Assembly (NCBI GenBank): GCA_003695505.1
Contig: RFIY01000363.1
Location: forward strand, 1-7,801
DNA length: 7,801 nucleotides
Direction of reading: 5' to 3'
DNA from: Candidatus Dadabacteria bacterium
GTDB taxonomy: Bacteria; J088
Both the position numbers and the translations under genes were made by a program. This document shows, one piece after another, positions 6,983 through 7,801 of the stretch (position 1 is its first letter; every line of letters starts with the position of its first letter). The notes under the pieces are model-generated. The model was not told the DNA's origin. It searched no databases and saw only the letters and a list, made by a program, of their open reading frames with translations.

Positions 6983-7016
6983 CGACACGGCATAGGCCGT
7001 CGCATTCGCCGTGTTG
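6983..7016. repeat. Inverted repeat upstream of the small receiver gene's -10
   Basis: CGACACGGC (6983-6991) and GCCGTGTTG (7008-7016) are inverted copies; ACACGGC/GCCGTGT is a perfect 7-bp dyad with half-site centres 23 bp apart. It occupies the -35 region just before the extended -10 at 7017, as an operator or activator site would. It could instead form a 9-pair RNA hairpin in a read-through transcript. Confidence 0.4.
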
Positions 7017-7025
7017 TGTCATAAT
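7017..7025 (+). promoter_or_regulatory. Candidate extended -10 promoter for the small receiver gene
   Basis: TGT-CATAAT is an extended -10 with five of six consensus bases. No good -35 is found at 16-18 bp upstream, which is tolerated with a TG extension or an activator. Transcription would start near 7032, about 110 bases before the ATG. Confidence 0.5.
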
Positions 7026-7039
7026 CATCTGTGAACGTT

Positions 7040-7059
7040 GGGGAAATTTCCATTTCCTC
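7040..7059 (+). repeat. Small hairpin at the 5' end of the leader
   Basis: GGGGAAAT (7040-7047) pairs with ATTTCCTC (7052-7059) through eight pairs, one G-U, around the loop TTCC. GGAAATTTCC (7042-7051) is also a 10-bp palindrome in the DNA. CCTCC at 7056-7060 is complementary to the SD at 7132-7136 and could compete for it. Confidence 0.35.
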
Positions 7060-7065
7060 CGCCGC

Positions 7066-7150
7066 TGGCCCATTTGGCACGGAACTGGCAACACCCGGGT
7101 AACGGCGCGAAACGAATCGCGCCAGCACTCGGGAGGTGCCAAATGGGTCG
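7066..7150 (+). promoter_or_regulatory. Nested leader RNA structure sequestering SD and start codon
   Basis: Three helices are nested. The outer stem is CCCATTTGGCAC (7069-7080) with GTGCCAAATGGG (7136-7147), 12 perfect pairs, extendable by three more (two G-U) to 7066/7150. The middle stem is CCCGGGT (7094-7100) with ACTCGGG (7127-7133), seven pairs with one G-U. The inner stem is GGCGCGA (7104-7110) with TCGCGCC (7117-7123), seven pairs around the 6-base loop AACGAA. The SD (GGGAGG, 7131-7136) and the AUG (7143-7145) are both almost fully paired. The 13-base bulge 7081-7093 on one side could be a recognition site. The pairing is read directly from the sequence; a translational-switch role is inferred. 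It does not match a riboswitch consensus I recognise. Confidence 0.55.
7131..7136 (+). promoter_or_regulatory. Ribosome binding site of the small receiver gene
   Basis: GGGAGG lies 6 bases before ATG 7143, near-ideal strength and spacing, which fixes the start. It is buried in the leader structure described for 7066-7150. Confidence 0.8.
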
Positions 7151-7559
7151 TCCATGTCTCGAAAATACAACCAACACAAAACCACCAAGGGTATTGCTCG
7201 TCGATCCGTTGCCGGATTGCCTCGGCATCCTGAGGACGCAATGCAGGGGGTTCGATGGCTCACGCCTGGACCTTGTGCGGGACCCGGTCGAGGCGCTCGG
7301 AAAAACAACGCGCAGTGAGTATGACTGGATCATTCTCGATGTCGCCGATCTCGGCGAGGCGGCAGCGGCACTGATTGTCGTCCTGCGCGAGTTCGATGCA
7401 GGCGTCCGCATTCTGGCGCTGAACAACAGAATGACAGGCAAGGCGTGGGCACATCCCGGTGTTGTCGTCGCGGACAAGCGCAATGTGGCTCCGGTCTGTG
7501 ATCGGTTGTTGCGCTGCGATGCGCGTCGGCCGGGACGCACCGGATCCCGCCCGGAGTGA
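7143..7559 (+). CDS. Small stand-alone degenerate receiver-like protein
   Basis: A 138-residue cytoplasmic protein that is only a receiver-like domain with short tails. Strand 1 reads R16-V-L-L-V-D21, giving one acidic-pocket Asp but not the usual pair (D-P follows). Strand 3 reads Y-D-W-I-I-L-D66, with D66 at the phosphoacceptor position. Strand 4 ends I-L-A-L-N94-N95 where Ser/Thr is normal, and V-V-V-A-D-K112 could provide the conserved Lys, though slightly displaced. Phosphorylation is therefore possible but the switch is atypical. There is no output domain, so it would act by protein contact. Residues 7-15 (ENTTNTKPP) come from a G-free, A/C-rich mRNA tract. The nearest partners are unknown; the truncated downstream gene is a candidate. 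It is preceded by its own promoter and structured leader. A stand-alone regulator is the most likely reading, but the function is unknown. Confidence 0.75.
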   Translation: MGRPCLENTTNTKPPRVLLVDPLPDCLGILRTQCRGFDGSRLDLVRDPVEALGKTTRSEYDWIILDVADLGEAAAALIVVLREFDAGVRILALNNRMTGKAWAHPGVVVADKRNVAPVCDRLLRCDARRPGRTGSRPE

Positions 7560-7578
7560 GATGCGCTGTCCCGGGCGG
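7547..7578 (+). repeat. Inverted repeat spanning the stop codon of the small receiver gene
   Basis: CCGCCCGG (7547-7554) and CCGGGCGG (7571-7578) are perfect inverted copies separated by 16 bases that contain the TGA (7557-7559). The RNA stem would be eight G-C pairs. No T-run follows (CGATTCGAG), so it is not a standard intrinsic terminator; it may stabilise the 3' end or attenuate read-through. Confidence 0.4.
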
Positions 7579-7682
7579 CGATTCGAGCTACGAGCGTTGA
7601 AAACCCCAACAGTGCATGGGCAGAAGTTGTGAAGTCGAAACGACATACGAATCCTGGGTATCAAGACGTTCGCTATCTTCCG

Positions 7683-7689
7683 AGGAGGG
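7683..7689 (+). promoter_or_regulatory. Strong ribosome binding site of the truncated last gene
   Basis: AGGAGGG lies 5 bases before ATG 7695 and is the strongest SD in the window. It is the main support for the partial gene that follows. The 135 bases between the small receiver gene and this start hold no clear promoter; TATCAA at 7659-7664 with TCGAAA 18 bases upstream is only a weak candidate. Confidence 0.7.
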
Positions 7690-7694
7690 AACCG

Positions 7695-7801
7695 ATGAAC
7701 CACCGGCGACTCAAGAGCGTTGTTCGCGCACATATGCTGCTCCCCGGACGGCGAGCGCTCCACGAAATTTCTACGGACTGCAGCCTGCAACATGCGTTGG
7801 A
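7695..7801 (+). CDS. N-terminal fragment of an unrecognised protein (runs off the window)
   Basis: Thirty-five complete codons are visible, starting ATG at 7695 and open to the window end. The peptide begins MNHRRLKSVVRAHMLLPG and continues through an R-A-L-H-E-I-S-T-D-C-S-L-Q-H-A-L stretch. It is basic at the start and shows no signal peptide, membrane segment or family motif I recognise. The start is supported by the perfect SD at 7683-7689. It follows the small receiver gene by 135 bases in the same direction and could be its functional partner, but nothing in the visible residues shows this. A short leader peptide is not excluded because the end is unseen. Confidence 0.55.
   Translation, partial: MNHRRLKSVVRAHMLLPGRRALHEISTDCSLQHAL

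Noticed and set aside
5555-6988. Long minus-strand open frame of 477 codons opposite the aldolase gene
   Set aside because: It is the antisense shadow of a clearly recognisable aldolase; the translation is low in sense (repeated polar/basic runs, no motif) and no SD or promoter supports it.
7032-7142. Known riboswitch (c-di-GMP GEMM, cobalamin, SAH, fluoride) in the structured leader
   Set aside because: The conserved core sequences of these classes, as I recall them, are not present; only the pairing pattern is supported, so no class was named.

Overview
The window is GC-rich, densely coding and entirely plus-strand, with short gaps and strong Shine-Dalgarno (SD) sites. It looks like a free-living Gram-negative bacterium: there is a lipobox-bearing LysM/M23 lipoprotein that resembles NlpD, and the 3' end of a MiaB-type tRNA-modifying enzyme. 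A proteobacterium (possibly gamma) fits best, but the aldolase and threonine synthase are not the textbook enterobacterial forms, so the lineage is left open. No IS element, CRISPR array, tRNA or rRNA is visible.

Positions 1-5463 form an apparent operon with almost no gaps: miaB C-terminus (stop at 153), a 588-aa signalling-type protein (GTG at 158), a 475-aa protein with a receiver-like domain and a PATAN/DUF4388 domain (1-bp overlap), a 258-aa LysM/M23 lipoprotein (7-bp overlap) and threonine synthase (1-bp gap). The two regulator-like proteins both start with A-G-R and a receiver-like first strand. The first also carries a GAF-like region and a GGDEF domain whose catalytic motif is erased but whose RxxD inhibitory-site motif survives at the correct spacing. 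They may act as a signalling pair linked to the envelope hydrolase.

After a 148-bp gap with an extended -10 promoter candidate comes a 433-aa zinc-dependent class II aldolase (5612-6913), followed by a stem-loop. The next gene is a small stand-alone degenerate receiver (7143-7559). Its own leader has an extended -10 promoter, an upstream dyad and a three-tier nested RNA structure that pairs both the SD and the AUG start codon. This leader is the most striking unexplained signal in the window. The window ends in the first 35 codons of an unrecognised gene with a very strong SD (7695 onward).
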